Origin: Rhizophlyctis rosea
Lineage: Eukaryota; Chytridiomycota; Chytridiomycetes; Rhizophlyctidales; Rhizophlyctidaceae
Reading direction: 5' to 3'
NCBI GenBank assembly: GCA_027596075.1
Contig: JADGJC010000115.1
Span: forward strand, 33,764 to 97,763
Length of the DNA stretch: 64,000 nt
Each line of letters opens with the position of its first letter. The stretch's first letter is position 1. The notes beneath the pieces are model-generated. The model searched no databases. It was not told the origin of the DNA and saw nothing but the letters and a program-made list of their open reading frames with translations. A program made the translations under genes and the position numbers. Positions 11,304 to 23,600 of this stretch are shown one piece after another.

Positions 11304-13541
11304 ATGCATTCCAAAACCCTCCTACTAGCCGCAATGGCCAGCGCGGCATCCGCCGCCCTCACCCCAGCCTCCAACACCGCAACATCCCTCAACTTCCTCT
11401 ACCAAAACAACCTCAACATAACCGACAACACCAACCACATCTCCGCCCTCCTCCTCGACACAATGCCCTATGCCTCCGCCGAAGCAGCCTGCGCATCCTT
11501 GCACGAAACCCTCCTCACAAAAACCGCTCTCGAACACTACGCAGCAGACTTCAAGCCCCAGCTCGCATACACTTCCAACATGAACTACGCCAAAGGCTGG
11601 GCATACTACATCAAAGACGGAATCGTGGTCGTGGATGAAGGCGAACCGCTTCAATTCAAGTCGCTCATTGCTGGTGCCAAGACTCAATTGCCCGTATTGT
11701 GTACCCAATCGGGGAATAGTACTGTTACGTCTGCTAACAAGATCAGAATTGCTGCTGGCGGCAACACCTATACCGGTATCCGTGATCAGAAGGCGTTCAA
11801 ATTCCTCGGAATCCCGTACGGCAACTACACCGAGCGTTGGACACACTCCAAACAACTCACTGCCACCGGCGTCAACTATGACTCCACTGCGGCTGGCCCG
11901 ATCTGCCTTCAGTAAGTCGAACCGTGGTCTCCTCCAATCCTTAAGAAACATCACTTCCCACCACATGCATACTGATTTTACATCGTCACGCCAACAGATA
12001 CGGACAAGGCAGCGAATACTGCCTTTACCTAAACATCTGGACGCCCTACATCCCAAAAGCCGGTTCCAAAGCCAACTTGCGCCCGGTCCATTTCTGGATC
12101 CACGGCGGCGGCTTCGTCAACGGCGCCGGTTCAAATTCCGATGCGAGCGATCTTGCCTCCCGCGAAGACATCGTCACAGTGACGATCAACTACCGTCTTG
12201 GCACGCTCGGTTTCCTTGCAGTAAGTCATGATCCTCTTGAAAATGTGTGGGATGCATCTGATGAAATGATTTCAGGTTCCCGGCGTCCTCACCGGAAACT
12301 ATGGTATCGGAGACCAAATCACCGCACTTGACTGGGTTGTGAAGAACATTGCTAAATTTGGTGGAGGTAGGACCATTGCGACTACGGAAGACACCAACAA
12401 GACAACCAGCTGACACCACCACACAGACCCGGGCCTCATCACCATCAACGGTCAAAGCGCCGGAGCCGGCTCCGTCCGCACCCTCCTTGGCTCCCCCAAA
12501 GCGATCGGCAAATTCGCATCCGCCATCGCCATGTCCAACCTCGGCGGCGGAGTCAACATCGGTCTATCCGGAAACTACGGCACGACCTACTCCGAATACT
12601 ACACGATCGACCAATCCTACGCCGCAACATCCTACATCTTCGCCTCCGTCAATTGCACCCAACCCTCCCTTTCATTAAAAGTCGCCTGCCTCCGCGCCTA
12701 CAAAGGCGACTTCACACCCATCGGAAGCGACGCCCGCTACGTAGTCCAAGACAACAACATAGTCGTCACCCCCCACCTCGAACTCACAAAACGCAACCCA
12801 AACACCGCCCACGTCCCCATCATCTTCGGCGTAACCGAAAACGACGGCGCATCCCTAAACACTTACAACCGCACCTGCACCACACCCGTATCCTGCATCG
12901 CCGCCGACACATACATCACCCCCGAATGGGCCCAACGCATCATCGACTCCGGTCTGTTCCCCTACTACTCAACCGGCGACACAGCAGCAGACTCCTTCAA
13001 CGTCTCCCAACGCATCGTAACAGACACCACATTCCGCTGCATAGACCAAGCAACAACCTACGCAGCCGCCACCTCCAACGCCGTAAAAGTCGCGTACTAC
13101 TACGAAGCCGTCCGGACCTACCCATCCGCAGCATACAACCCGAACGACGTCAACGTCTCCGGCACAATCTCCCCCACCTACCCATACGGCAACCCCGCCA
13201 CCCCATACTATAAAGTCCACTCCTCCGACGTCCCCAACATCTTTGGCGGCGTCGTTCCATTGCGTGACGAAAACGACTTGAAAACCCTGCAAGTAACCAT
13301 GAACTACTTTGCCAACTTCATGCGCACGGGCAACCCCAACCCGGAAACATGGTACCTGAAAGCACGGAACTACACCGACGTCTTAAAAGCAGTCCAGAAA
13401 TCTGGGAAGTGGAACCCGGTGACGAGTACTGATGGGCCAGCGGCGTATTTGGATTATCCGCCGAGGTTTGGGGGGTTTGTGGATAGGGTGCAGTGTGCGT
13501 GGTTGAATACGAGTGTGAGTTTTTATTTTGATGGGCGGTGA
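11304..13541 (+). CDS. Secreted type-B carboxylesterase (alpha/beta hydrolase)
   Basis: Exons 11304-11911, 11998-12220, 12276-12366 and 12427-13541 join in phase to 678 residues. A signal peptide (MHSKTLLLAAMASAASAALT) starts a long N-terminal extension of about 150 residues with no visible motif, then the esterase core begins (KFLGIPYG, EYCLYLNIWTP). The oxyanion hole HGGGFVNG, the nucleophile elbow GQSAGAGS, the acidic residue in GVTENDGA and the histidine in HSSDVPNIFGG reproduce the family triad. The elbow has Gln instead of the more usual Glu in GESAGG. Family members hydrolyse carboxylic esters or lipids; the substrate cannot be told. Several N-glycosylation sequons (NYT, NST, NVS, NCT) fit secretion. 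Neighbour of another secreted protein but not obviously co-regulated. Confidence 0.88.
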
Positions 13542-14048
13542 TGTGCTTGGTGGTTGAGGTGTTGAAGCCGGAGGGAGGGACACTTAGACTTGTGCGATTT
13601 TGGCGGGGTTAGTTATTTTTTGTTATAGATAGAGCGAATCTTTCTGGTCTCGAGACCGGCAAATCCTGAGATGTACTGAATAGAGTAGATGCGTACGTTG
13701 TATTCTCAATCAAGTTGGGGCGGATGCACAGGATAGCAGGATGCTCATCTGGGAAACGTCCAGACTGGCCGGACTTGTGAAAATGATGTGGCGGCAACGG
13801 ATGACGCGATTGCGTCAGCCCTTGGTGATTCCATTTTGTGTGACAACAGAACATTTGTTTACCACATTTCACAGAACGCCACACCCTTAACGCGTCTTGA
13901 CAAAAACCACTCTCCCATCTCTCCTTTTCACAGAAAAAACAAATATATCCCTCATGTTCCAACCCCTATAACATTGCACTCTACCAACCCTCCTCATCTT
14001 CCTCTCACCCATCCGCACGCTCGACCTCTCTCCATCCGCACGAAAACG
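13542..14048. other. Intergenic, about 500 bp
   Basis: 3' flank of the esterase and 5' flank of the DUF1275 gene, both on the plus strand. Pyrimidine-rich just before 14049, as usual for fungal promoters. No gene seen. Confidence 0.5.
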
Positions 14049-14947
14049 ATGTCAACAGACACATTTACCCTGGAACAAGCGGAAAAACCGCATCAAGCGG
14101 TGATTCCATTTTCTCAACGAAAAATCCACAATCACATGACATCCATCCCCGTCCTCCTATGCTGCTTCTGCTCAGGTCTAGTCGACGCATCCGTATTCAA
14201 CGCCTACGGAGTCTTCGCAACAATGCAAACAGGTACACTCAAATGCGAGTGAAGGGGAATCTCTCCGTTCATCCCGCTTCACTAAAACTCTCGGCAACCG
14301 CTCTCCCCTTTAACTAATACTCCCCATCCCAAACAGGAAACACAATCATCCTAGCCCTCGGCGCATCCCACCAACCCACCGGCCACCCACACTCCTGGCT
14401 CCAAGCCCTCCTAGCAATCTCCTTCTTCTTCCTCGGCGCCCTCTTCCACGCCCGCACAACCCGCCCCCTCACACCCCTAAAACACACAACCCTCGCTCTA
14501 TCATTCACCCTCCAAACAACCCTCCTCATAATCGTCGCAGCCCTCGTCCAATCCGACACCATCCCCCGTATAGCCGGCTCCCCAGAAGATCTACCATATA
14601 TAACGTTGACGCCGTTACCGCTTTTGGCGTTCCAGGCGGGGATGCAGAGTGTTGTGGCGCGGCAATTGGGAATAAACGAAGTACCCACAACGGTGTTGAC
14701 ATCTATTTTCTGTGATTTGGGGAATGATCCGAAACTTTTTGTTGGGATAACTGAGAATTGGACGAGGAATAGGCGGGTGGGAGCTGTTGCTTGTATTTTG
14801 GTGGGTGGGATTATTGGTGGGTGGTTGAGTAAGACTCCTAATGGGATGCCGACGGGGATTTGGTTTGCGGCGGCTATCAAGGCTGCCATCGTGATTGCTT
14901 GGTTGGCGTGGCCTAGTGCAAGACCTCAGGAGGATGCGAAAGTGTGA
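14049..14947 (+). CDS. DUF1275 (YoaK-type) membrane protein
   Basis: Two exons (14049-14232, 14337-14947; intron 14233-14336) join in phase to 264 residues. The first exon ends in the family signature GLVDASVFNAYGVFATMQTG and continues NTIILALG in exon 2. Six or so hydrophobic segments follow: SIPVLLCCFCSGLVDA, LLAISFFFLGALF, TLQTTLLIIVAALV, LLAFQAGMQSVVAR, GAVACILVGGIIGGWL and FAAAIKAAIVIAWLAW. The MQSVVARQLGINEVPTTVLTS stretch is the second conserved block of the family. The biochemical function of DUF1275 proteins is not established; they are thought to be small-solute or lipid-linked membrane proteins. Length is normal. Confidence 0.85.
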
Positions 14948-15600
14948 GAGGTGTAGGGTGAGCTGTATGCTGATTATGGTTGACCTCGTGATTAGTTTGG
15001 AACATTAGTGTATATTACTCAACATGTAGATAATAAATTGATTCCCTTGCATGATAATAATAGCCCTTCTCGTCTCAATGGCTGAACATATAGTCCTTTA
15101 GCAACCACAGCATACCATGCCCCATTCCTTCGCGGTCATCATTGATAGTCGTCCCTCTATTCCCTCCCTCCCATTCCACAAATCCTCCAACCTCGATTGA
15201 ACATCAATAGAAAGGCTAAAGAGTATAATATTATACAAAAGGGAGAGGAAAAGCATATGAACTCGCTCTCTCATTCCCAATCACAAACAGCAAGAAAACA
15301 AATGTATAGATAGCCCCCAACCGCAATCTCCTCGCCAGCCAGACGCAACGAGTGATATATGGTACACGGAATAAAACCCAACCACCCATCACAAAACTAA
15401 ACACAATAGAAGCAAAGGACTCATCCTCGTGGATAAGCCTTCCCCAACTTAGACTGAACCTCATCAGCTACCCCAACTTGTTCCCCCTCTCCGATCAGTT
15501 GAATGAAAAGATAAGATTGACGATATATGGATTTGCATCGTATGTAGAATGATGCGTATTGGGAAATGATGGATTGGGCGTGCTGAGGTGGGAAACGGAA
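14948..15600. other. Intergenic between convergent genes
   Basis: 3' flanks of the DUF1275 gene (+) and eIF1A (-). AT-rich with no supported gene. Confidence 0.5.
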
Positions 15601-16568
15601 TCAGATTTCGTCGATGTCGAATTCGACATTCACCTCTGTTTACGAATGAACAAAAAATTTTGAATTAGTAAACCATCAACGCGCAATGACATCGAGTCTC
15701 AAAAACCCAAAACTCACCGTCATCCGAGTCCTCCATCATCTGGTTCTCCGAGATCTTCATGTTCTCTGGTAGTTCGCCGTATGATTTCAACATTCTCGCT
15801 TCGTCAGGGGTGTACTTCAGGATGACGTCGGCCTTTTCGTCTTGGAAGTCTCGTAGACCGAGGAGGACAAGGTCGCCTTGTGTAATCCTGGATGGATAAT
15901 ATTCATGCGGTTAGTCAGGGTTTCCGTGAATTGAATTCCACACATATTCCCCCATGTCCCAGATATGGTTTTGCATTATCGTCCCCAAAGTTCCTACTCC
16001 CAAGTTATATATCTAGGTCCACACGTCGCGAAAGCAAGTCAAACATGGAAAGCCGAGTATTTTGATCCGTAAATCGGCAAATGATAGTAATACCATCTGC
16101 GAGGCGGCACCTTGCTCCCACCTCCAATACCCGTTTTCCACCCGACTGATTTAACTGCCAGATCGCCATCTGCAAAAACCAACATAACGCAAAACCCAAA
16201 CAAACAATAGACGATAAACCCCAGACAATAAAGAAAAATTGTTACACACTACTCACCAAACCTTCTTCCTGAAGGCCCCCCGAATATGCGCCATACGCTT
16301 CTCGCCGTCACAGCATTGCGTCTCCACCCACCCGTTCCCAAGCATTTTGATCACGGACGCGTACTCTTGGCCGTCTTCCTTGAAGACCAATTCACGTTTT
16401 TCGGACTCGTTTTCGTTCTTTCCTCTAGTGATGTGCAGGGTAAGACGGTTGAGTAAACCAGATATGGAGCGAGGGAACTAGATAAGGACAAGAATTGAGT
16501 GAGGTGCAAGAAATTTCGATTCCGTACCTCTTCCTGTTCTTTCCTCCCTTTCCCTTGTTCTTCGGCAT
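15601..16568 (-). CDS. TIF11: Translation initiation factor eIF1A
   Basis: Four exons (16528-16568, 16257-16424, 15718-15887, 15601-15635) join in phase to 137 residues. The start [20 protein letters not shown] is the conserved basic tail; [31 protein letters not shown] and [20 protein letters not shown] form the S1-like OB-fold; [16 protein letters not shown] follows; and the acidic end [11 protein letters not shown] is the C-terminal tail. eIF1A sits in the ribosomal A site of the 43S complex and promotes scanning and start-codon recognition with eIF1. Length and all landmarks match the family. The symbol is the yeast name for this factor. Confidence 0.97.
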
Positions 16569-17104
16569 GTTTAGATTACTTTTCAATGAGATAAACTATG
16601 TTCCGGGTACTATGAATTAATGTGATATCAAGGAGTGAACAGGGAATTTGGCGATGAGAATTTGCGCCGAGTTTGAAATAAGTGTGGGTAAGTTTGTCTG
16701 CTGGTTCAGTCACACTGAGCACGCGAGGTGTGGGCCTGGGAAAGACGTCAGAAAAAAGCTATGATGGGGAGCAAGATGAGTGTCACAAACTGTCATTGCC
16801 TGAATTTAAAATGCCAACTATTTATAGTGCGCCCGGAGGCTTGCATCACATGGGCTTCTAGATCAAATTGCCATTTGAGAGCTTTGAGTGTGTAATGAAC
16901 AGAAGATATCGCAAAATAGCGATTTTTCGGGCTGGTTGGGCTTAAGCAGGTGAGCCTCATGCCACGGGTCTCTGTCACCTTTGACTCCTTCTCAGCGCCC
17001 TGTGTGTTTCGGACTTTTCGGACAAACCCATAACACGTCTCACTTTCACTACTTTCGGTCTCTCATAAAAGTTCCCACCATCCACTTGCGCAACGATTTC
17101 AGGC
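16569..17104. other. Intergenic upstream of eIF1A
   Basis: Promoter side of eIF1A. Short ORFs here are not supported. Confidence 0.45.
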
Positions 17105-18824
17105 GTGCAACCAATCTCAACCATCGGACACAGACCCTCAACTATTGCTTGCCTTCAATGTGCACACGGAGTGTGTCTTCTTTGCAGCATGCCAGCAGCT
17201 TGCTGCGGCCGCTGTACAACCTGCGCCCTCTGCATCTGCGGAGAGTGTATCCGAGTCGTCACATCCCCTCAGGTCCTTGGAAGAACCATGCGTCAGTCAT
17301 CTCTCAAAGTTTTCTCATTTGGTCAGTCGGCAAACAATATGGGCAATAACGACGAACGTCTTACACGTCTTCATTAGACCTCCCGTGGCCCCTCATCTTG
17401 TACTGGAGTGATCCCACCCCCGCTTCCCGCAGCCAGAAACTGAACAAAACAACCGCCGCATCAACATCCACGGAAGACCTTCTTCAAAGTTACAAACGAT
17501 TCTGCGAAAGCGATATGGATCCTTCAACCCTCTATCAATACTACACAACATGCCTGATATACGCTATCGACAACCTTAACCACAAACTCTTCGGGATAAT
17601 GATTTAACTCAATTTACATCTCACCAAACCTACTCCTTCGGCTCCAAACCACGAGAGTAAGTATCTCTTCAAATCGTCACAACAGCTTCCATGCTAATTA
17701 ATCATGTACACAGGACTCGACTATATTTTCCTCCGTCATACCGTCCACACTTAAAATGCAGAGGCCTTCCGAATACTTTCCTGGTCATCAGATCACATCG
17801 ATTACAGGACAATGGACACCATCGTCAGACACAACAACAGTACAGTGTTTGACAGCCTACTTGATCAAATTGTCGAAGATTTGAGGTTCGAGTCCAATGG
17901 CATTGTCAGCGAATTGATGTAAGTCAAGCCAGACAGAGTATCTGAAATTCAGGGTCTGGATAGGTTGGCGCTTAATCAAGCGTCATTGGATGAAACCATC
18001 GGCATGATGCATGATTTGTTGACAGATGAACTTGAACATCATGGCGGCGTTCCCCTCATGTCTCTCTTCGGGGACCAGCATCGATTCCTAGTTGAGCGAG
18101 GTGCAGGCTTTACCTCAAGGCCTGGATATTTGGAGGATATACTAGAATGGGACTGGGCTCTTTCACCATTTGGTAACGGCAGCCAATGCGCACGAAGGGT
18201 ATAGGATTGCTTTGGAGGATGGGGATGCGAAACTTATCGGAAATACAAACTGTGATCGGTTCGTCGTGATCTTTTGTGCAAACAAAAGTAACAAACGACA
18301 CATATAATGCTTCTAACTTGATCAACGTCGGCTTACATTAGGGCATGTGGCCGTCCTCGATTCCATGCAGACGTCCAAGTACTCGTCTATTTCACCCTTG
18401 GGAAAATGGCATGATGGCAGCAGCCACCCATTCAAAAGTGGCATTTCATCTTCATGGTGTGGCGCGCGACATTCATGAAACAACAAGATCGGGGTCTCGG
18501 ATGAACTTGCTCCACACCCGCGAATCCACAGCGTCAAAACTCCATAAAACGTCTCAGAAATTCAATGCAATGGTAGCAATTGTGACCACACCAGTATTCT
18601 CTTTTCTACCTCTTGAGAGCACATCTCACCACGTCGTCTGTGCTGGTCGATACCGCCATTTGCTGAAGTGGAGAGTGGCGTGCACCGATTGGGATATGAG
18701 CTCACATTACAGGACGCAGAACGTGACTCCCAGACTTTACCCTGCGTCCTTCTTCTCCACCGCTGCAAAACATCAACCACATCCGCTGCCTCAGGTCAGT
18801 GAATTATGTAAGTCGTTCTCATAG
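17105..18824 (+). CDS. Possible multi-exon hypothetical gene(s), structure unresolved
   Basis: Several exon-like open stretches lie here, but I cannot assemble one consistent model. (1) 17120-17235 encodes a segment with 11 cysteines in 36 residues (CLQCAHGVCLLC ... CCGRCTTCALCICGEC), a likely metal-binding patch. (2) 17812-17918 (MDTIVRHNNSTVFDSLLDQI...) joins through a good GTAAGT intron to 17964 onward (LALNQASLDETIGMMHDLLT, ELEHHGGVPLMSLFGDQHRF). (3) A frame-shifted continuation at about 18158-18260 (LFHHLVTAANAHEGYRIALE) suggests a further splice. Codon use is coding-like in each block. No domain is recognised, and the region may hold two genes or a decaying one. Confidence 0.3.
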
Positions 18825-19965
18825 GACCAAAATTCCGAATGTCGTTATGATATGTGCAATCACCGAATGTTCGATAATGGAATTGTCACACCGCCATGGA
18901 ACAGCGGAGTGCGGAGCTGCCATTTGTCCGCATCATCATCATCGATTCAGTGGCGGTGGCTGAGAGACGCGTTCCGGCTAAAATATCGCATACAAGCCAA
19001 AATGCGTCCCAACCTTTTTTGACAAATCTTTGCATCATTGAGTTCATTACTCATCCCCTTGCATCAGTCACTGGTTGCTCACCTACTAAGAATATTGAGG
19101 ACCTCACAATCGACCACGGCTGCCAAGGCGAATTTCGAAGCAGGGCAAGTGCAAAGGCCTAAAGGTAGGTATCAAGGGTGCTCGGGACATGCTAATTCCC
19201 ACACTGAAGTCACCCAGTCTGATAAAATCAACTTCACGGGCTGCACCTTTGCTGACCAACAGTCCAATGGATGCACGGCAAGCCCGCAGCACCGCACATG
19301 TTGCGTTCCGAAATGCGCGTTACGATGAGCATCTAACCTGCATCAAGGATGGCGGGTGGCGCTCAATCAAGGTTATCACACCTATCTTGCCCTCGTGCCT
19401 GCCCATGGCACTGATCCGCTATCCCATTGGTTGCAGGAACTGCGGAATAGAATTCTGATGCAGCAATGCGGAAATATTCCATTATTCTACTTGACGTCAT
19501 AAAACCGATGGACTGAGATTCTATGTTACCCTATGTGATCATTCTGCTGGGTCATCCAAGGCGTCTTCATTCATCGAATGAATCAGGATGTCGGTTATCG
19601 GATATCTGGTGAGATTCCCTCCTCATTGCTTTCCGAGATTCGTCCCTGATGCCGGCAGAAGGGTCTCCGGCAAGCCAGCTACGAGAAGTTGTGCCATGGG
19701 TAAGGAGCCTCGTATATCGCAAACGCGACCATGACATGGTGGGATGGACAGCGGATGAGCTAACTGCAAATCACCCCGATCACCGCTGGGCTGTTTGGTT
19801 TTGAGCTCACTCTGATCTGCTCCTTCAAGAAAGAGACGGTGCACCATCACATCAATACTTTCCCTACGACAGCCCCAAAGCGTCCTGATACGGATATGAA
19901 CATTGAGCAAATGACGGGAAGCATGAATCACCGGTCAGCCGGGCCCCCAGTCCAATCACCTCATC

Positions 19966-20318
19966 GCGTCCCAACTTTCCAAGGGTCCTTCAAAATTCGC
20001 GTCCCAACTTCTCGCGGTCAAGCCAAGATGCGTCCCAACTTTCCACCCTTTTCCATGTATATATCCCCTTCTCCCCATCTCCAACACATCCCACATCCTT
20101 CCCGTCAGGGACCCGATTCCGTCGTGCCTTCTTTCCCTTTATTCACCGCAAGAGGTAGTTGGGACGATTTCTCTTCCCCGCACAATTCCATGGTGATTTG
20201 AATTCGTGGCGCATATGTTGTTTGCCGCTACGAGCATTCCTCCGTTACTTCCGTTCAATTTCTCATCTCCTTTTGCGTCCCAACTGGCGAAGCGGGATTG
20301 ACTGCTGCATCCCAACTT
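19966..20318. repeat. Cluster of GCGTCCCAACTT motifs upstream of the H+-ATPase
   Basis: Copies at 19966-19980, 19999-20010, 20030-20044, 20275-20285 and 20307-20318 (GCATCCCAACTT) on the + strand and 20157-20167 on the - strand. An outlying copy lies at 19004-19014. The first three are spaced 33 and 31 bases apart. Candidate transcription-factor sites for the strongly expressed proton pump downstream; function is inferred from clustering and position only. Confidence 0.55.
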
Positions 20319-20420
20319 AGTCGCAATTCATCCCTCGAACCGTTTTAATTGGTCCATCTTTGCTACAGGTCATTCCTCCCCTCCTTCGTTCCCAACATCA
20401 GCAAACATCCGTCTGGGTAA

Positions 20421-20426
20421 TATAAA
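20421..20426 (+). promoter_or_regulatory. TATA box of H+-ATPase gene
   Basis: TATAAA about 200 bases upstream of the ATG at 20628, followed by a long pyrimidine- and CA-rich leader. Confidence 0.4.
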
Positions 20427-20627
20427 GGTGAGCACACATCCCATCCATCTCCTTCCTCATCACCTTCGGTCACTTGTGTGTTGAGCCTCTTCACTTATAC
20501 GTAGATCGCCTACTCGGCCACATAAATAAAGGAAAAGTTCACAAATCGCAACAGACCCACCCACATCACACATACACACTCCAACTCTTCTATACGCACA
20601 CACTCACACACACCCCCCTCGCAAACC

Positions 20628-23600
20628 ATGTTCTCGCGAGGCAACAAACTCCACGAAGACCTCAACGTGGACCCCACGCTAGCCGACCCCGGCAACCGCG
20701 GCACACTCTCCCCTCCCGTCGGTGCACCCGAAATGCGTCAATCCACCAACAACAACGGCAATCCTATGATCAGTGCTCCCATGGGAGGTGGGACATCCAT
20801 CGCAAATACCGCTCACGGTGCACGAAATGACGAGTCCAACCGTCTTGTATCGCATACGACGCTGCACGATACTGCTGAGGAGCAGCATCATAATGCCGCG
20901 CCACCTGATGAGGATATCGAGACGCTTCTGAGGGAGTTGGAGGAGGAAGCTGGGATTCAGAATCATGGTGTTGAGGCGGAGGATGAGGACGATGCTGGGT
21001 GAGTTGTTCATACTCGAGCATTCTTGTGATCAACAATTGACACTCATCACCAATTAACCTCAATCTATCCTACCACACAGTCCCCACCACACCATCAAAA
21101 TCCCGGACGAACTCCTCCAAACCGACCCACGCATGGGTCTGACCAGCAAAGAAATCGACAAACGCCGCTCGAAGTACGGTCTCAACCAACTCGCCGAACA
21201 CAAGGAGAACATGGTGTTGAAGTTCCTCTTGTTCTTCTGTGGTCCTATTCAGTATGTCATGATCGTAAGTGTCTCGTGCTTAACTCGAATTCACACATCC
21301 CACCCTCACCATAAATCTCAACTCATGCACAAATTCTCCCCTCTCGACACAGGCCGCAGCAGCCCTAGCCGGCGGCCTCCAACACTGGGTCGACCTCGGC
21401 GTCATCCTCGGTCTCCTCCTCCTCAACGCCGTCGTAGGGTTTCTCCAAGAATACCAAGCCGGCAACATCGTCGCTCAACTGAAATCCCAACTCGCGCTGT
21501 CCGCGACGGTTATCCGTGATGGAACCGTGCAGGAGATTAATGGGAAGGATCTTGTTCCCGGGGATATTGTGAAGTTGGAGGAAGGGACGATTATACCGGC
21601 GGATGGACGGGTGTTGGGGGAGAGGACTTTTTTGCAGGTTGATCAGAGTGGTGAGCTTTTCGAGTTTTGCTTTTAGAGTTGCTGTTTTGGTTTGTTGTAC
21701 TCATCATGCAGTACAAACAACTCACTAACTTCTATCAACTTCTCGCAGCTCTCACCGGGGAATCTCTCGCCGTCGAAAAACGCATAAACGACGAAGTCTA
21801 CTCCTCCTCCGCCGTCAAGCGTGGATCCTGTCTCATGATGGTCATCGGTACCGGTGACAACACTTACGTCGGTCGTACAGCTCGTCTGGCATCCAGCACC
21901 GTCTCCGTAGGCAAATTCACCCAAGTCCTAAACTCCATCGGCGTCACCCTCCTCTTCCTCGTCATCTTCTGGATTCTCGCTATCTGGATTTCCGGGTTCT
22001 TCCGCAGCATCGGTATCGTCAATCTCCTTGACTATGCTCTCATCATCACGGTCATCGGTGTCCCCGTCGGTCTCCCCGCAGTCGTAACAACAACCCTCGC
22101 AGTCGGAGCAGCCTACCTCGCCCGCAAACAAGCCATCGTCCAACGCCTCTCAGCCATCGAATCCCTCGCCGGCTGCGAAATCCTCTGCTCAGACAAAACC
22201 GGCACACTCACTAAAAACAAACTCGTCCTGCACGAACCCTTCCTCATGCCCGGCGAATCCGCCGACCACCTCGTCCTAGTCTGCGCTCTGGCATCCTCCC
22301 GCTCAAAGAAAGCCCTCGACGCAATCGACAAAACCGTTATGCTGTCCCTCCTAACCCACCCGAAAGCCCGCGACGCAATCAAAGACTACACAACACTCGA
22401 ATTCCAACCCTTTGACCCTGTCACGAAACGTATCGTCGCGGTCGTAAGGGACGCCCAAGGCAACAAAATCACCTGTATCAAGGGAGCTCCACCCGCAGTT
22501 TTGAAAATGGTCGAACAAGATCACCCAATAGACCGCAAAATCCTCGAAACCTACAACGCCAAAGTCGCGGAATTCGCAAGCAGGGGTTTCCGTTCCTTGG
22601 GAGCCGCATGGAAGAAGGAAGGCGAACCCTGGCAAATTATCGGTATTCTCTGCTTGTTCGACCCTCCACGTCACGACACCGCGAAAACAGTGCAGGAAGC
22701 CAAAGAACTAGGTCTGCAAGTCAAAATGCTAACAGGAGACGCCGTCGGAATCGCGCGTGAAACCGGTCGACAACTCCAACTCGGAACAAACATCTACAAC
22801 ACTAAACTTCTCGTCGATGGATCTATGCCCGGGTCGGAACTCTACGATTTCGTTGTCGCCGCTGACGGATTCGCCGAGGTGTTCCCGGAGCATAAGTATA
22901 TGGTTGTTGATATACTCCAGAAGCGTGGCTACCTTGTTGCTATGACGGGTGATGGAGTGAACGATGCGCCGAGTTTGAAGAAGGCTGATGCGGGGATTGC
23001 TGTAGAGGGTGCTAGTGATGCTGCGAGGACTGCGGCTGATATTGTGTTTTTGGCGCCCGGGTTGGGGACTATTATTGATGCGATTAAGACTTCGAGGCAG
23101 ATTTTTCATCGGATGGTGAGTTGATTGGTTTATTCATTTGTGCAGTATGTGATATAAACACGTTTTGCTAACAACATTATCTTCATAGTACTCCTACGTC
23201 GTCTACCGTATCGCTCTCTCCCTCCACCTAGAAATCTTCCTCACAACCTCCCTAATCATCCTCAACCGCACAATCAACGTCGAACTCGTCGTCTTCCTCG
23301 CCATCTTTGCCGACATAGCCACCCTCGCCATAGCCTACGACCGCGCACCCTACTCCCACGCCCCCGTCAAATGGGACCTCCCCAAAATCTGGGGTCTGGC
23401 TATCGTCACAGGCTTCCTCCTCGCCGTCGGTACCTGGATCCTCTACGGAACGCTCCTAATCAACGGCAAGGGTATCATCCAGAACTACGGCGACTTTGAA
23501 CAGATTTTGTTCCTTGAAGTTACGTTGACGGAAAACTGGCTAATCTTCATCACGCGGTGTGAGAAGAGCCCCTGGGACACCGTCCCATCCTGGCAACTCG

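Larger units (their letters stand above)
18825..20627. other. Long upstream region of the H+-ATPase
   Basis: No gene is supported. It contains seven copies of a GTCCCAACT-type motif (listed separately), a TATAAA at 20421-20426 and a CA-rich stretch just before the ATG. Confidence 0.5.

Noticed and set aside
12653..13213. Arg/His-rich plus-strand ORF
   Set aside because: Alternative frame of the last esterase exon, which carries conserved esterase motifs.
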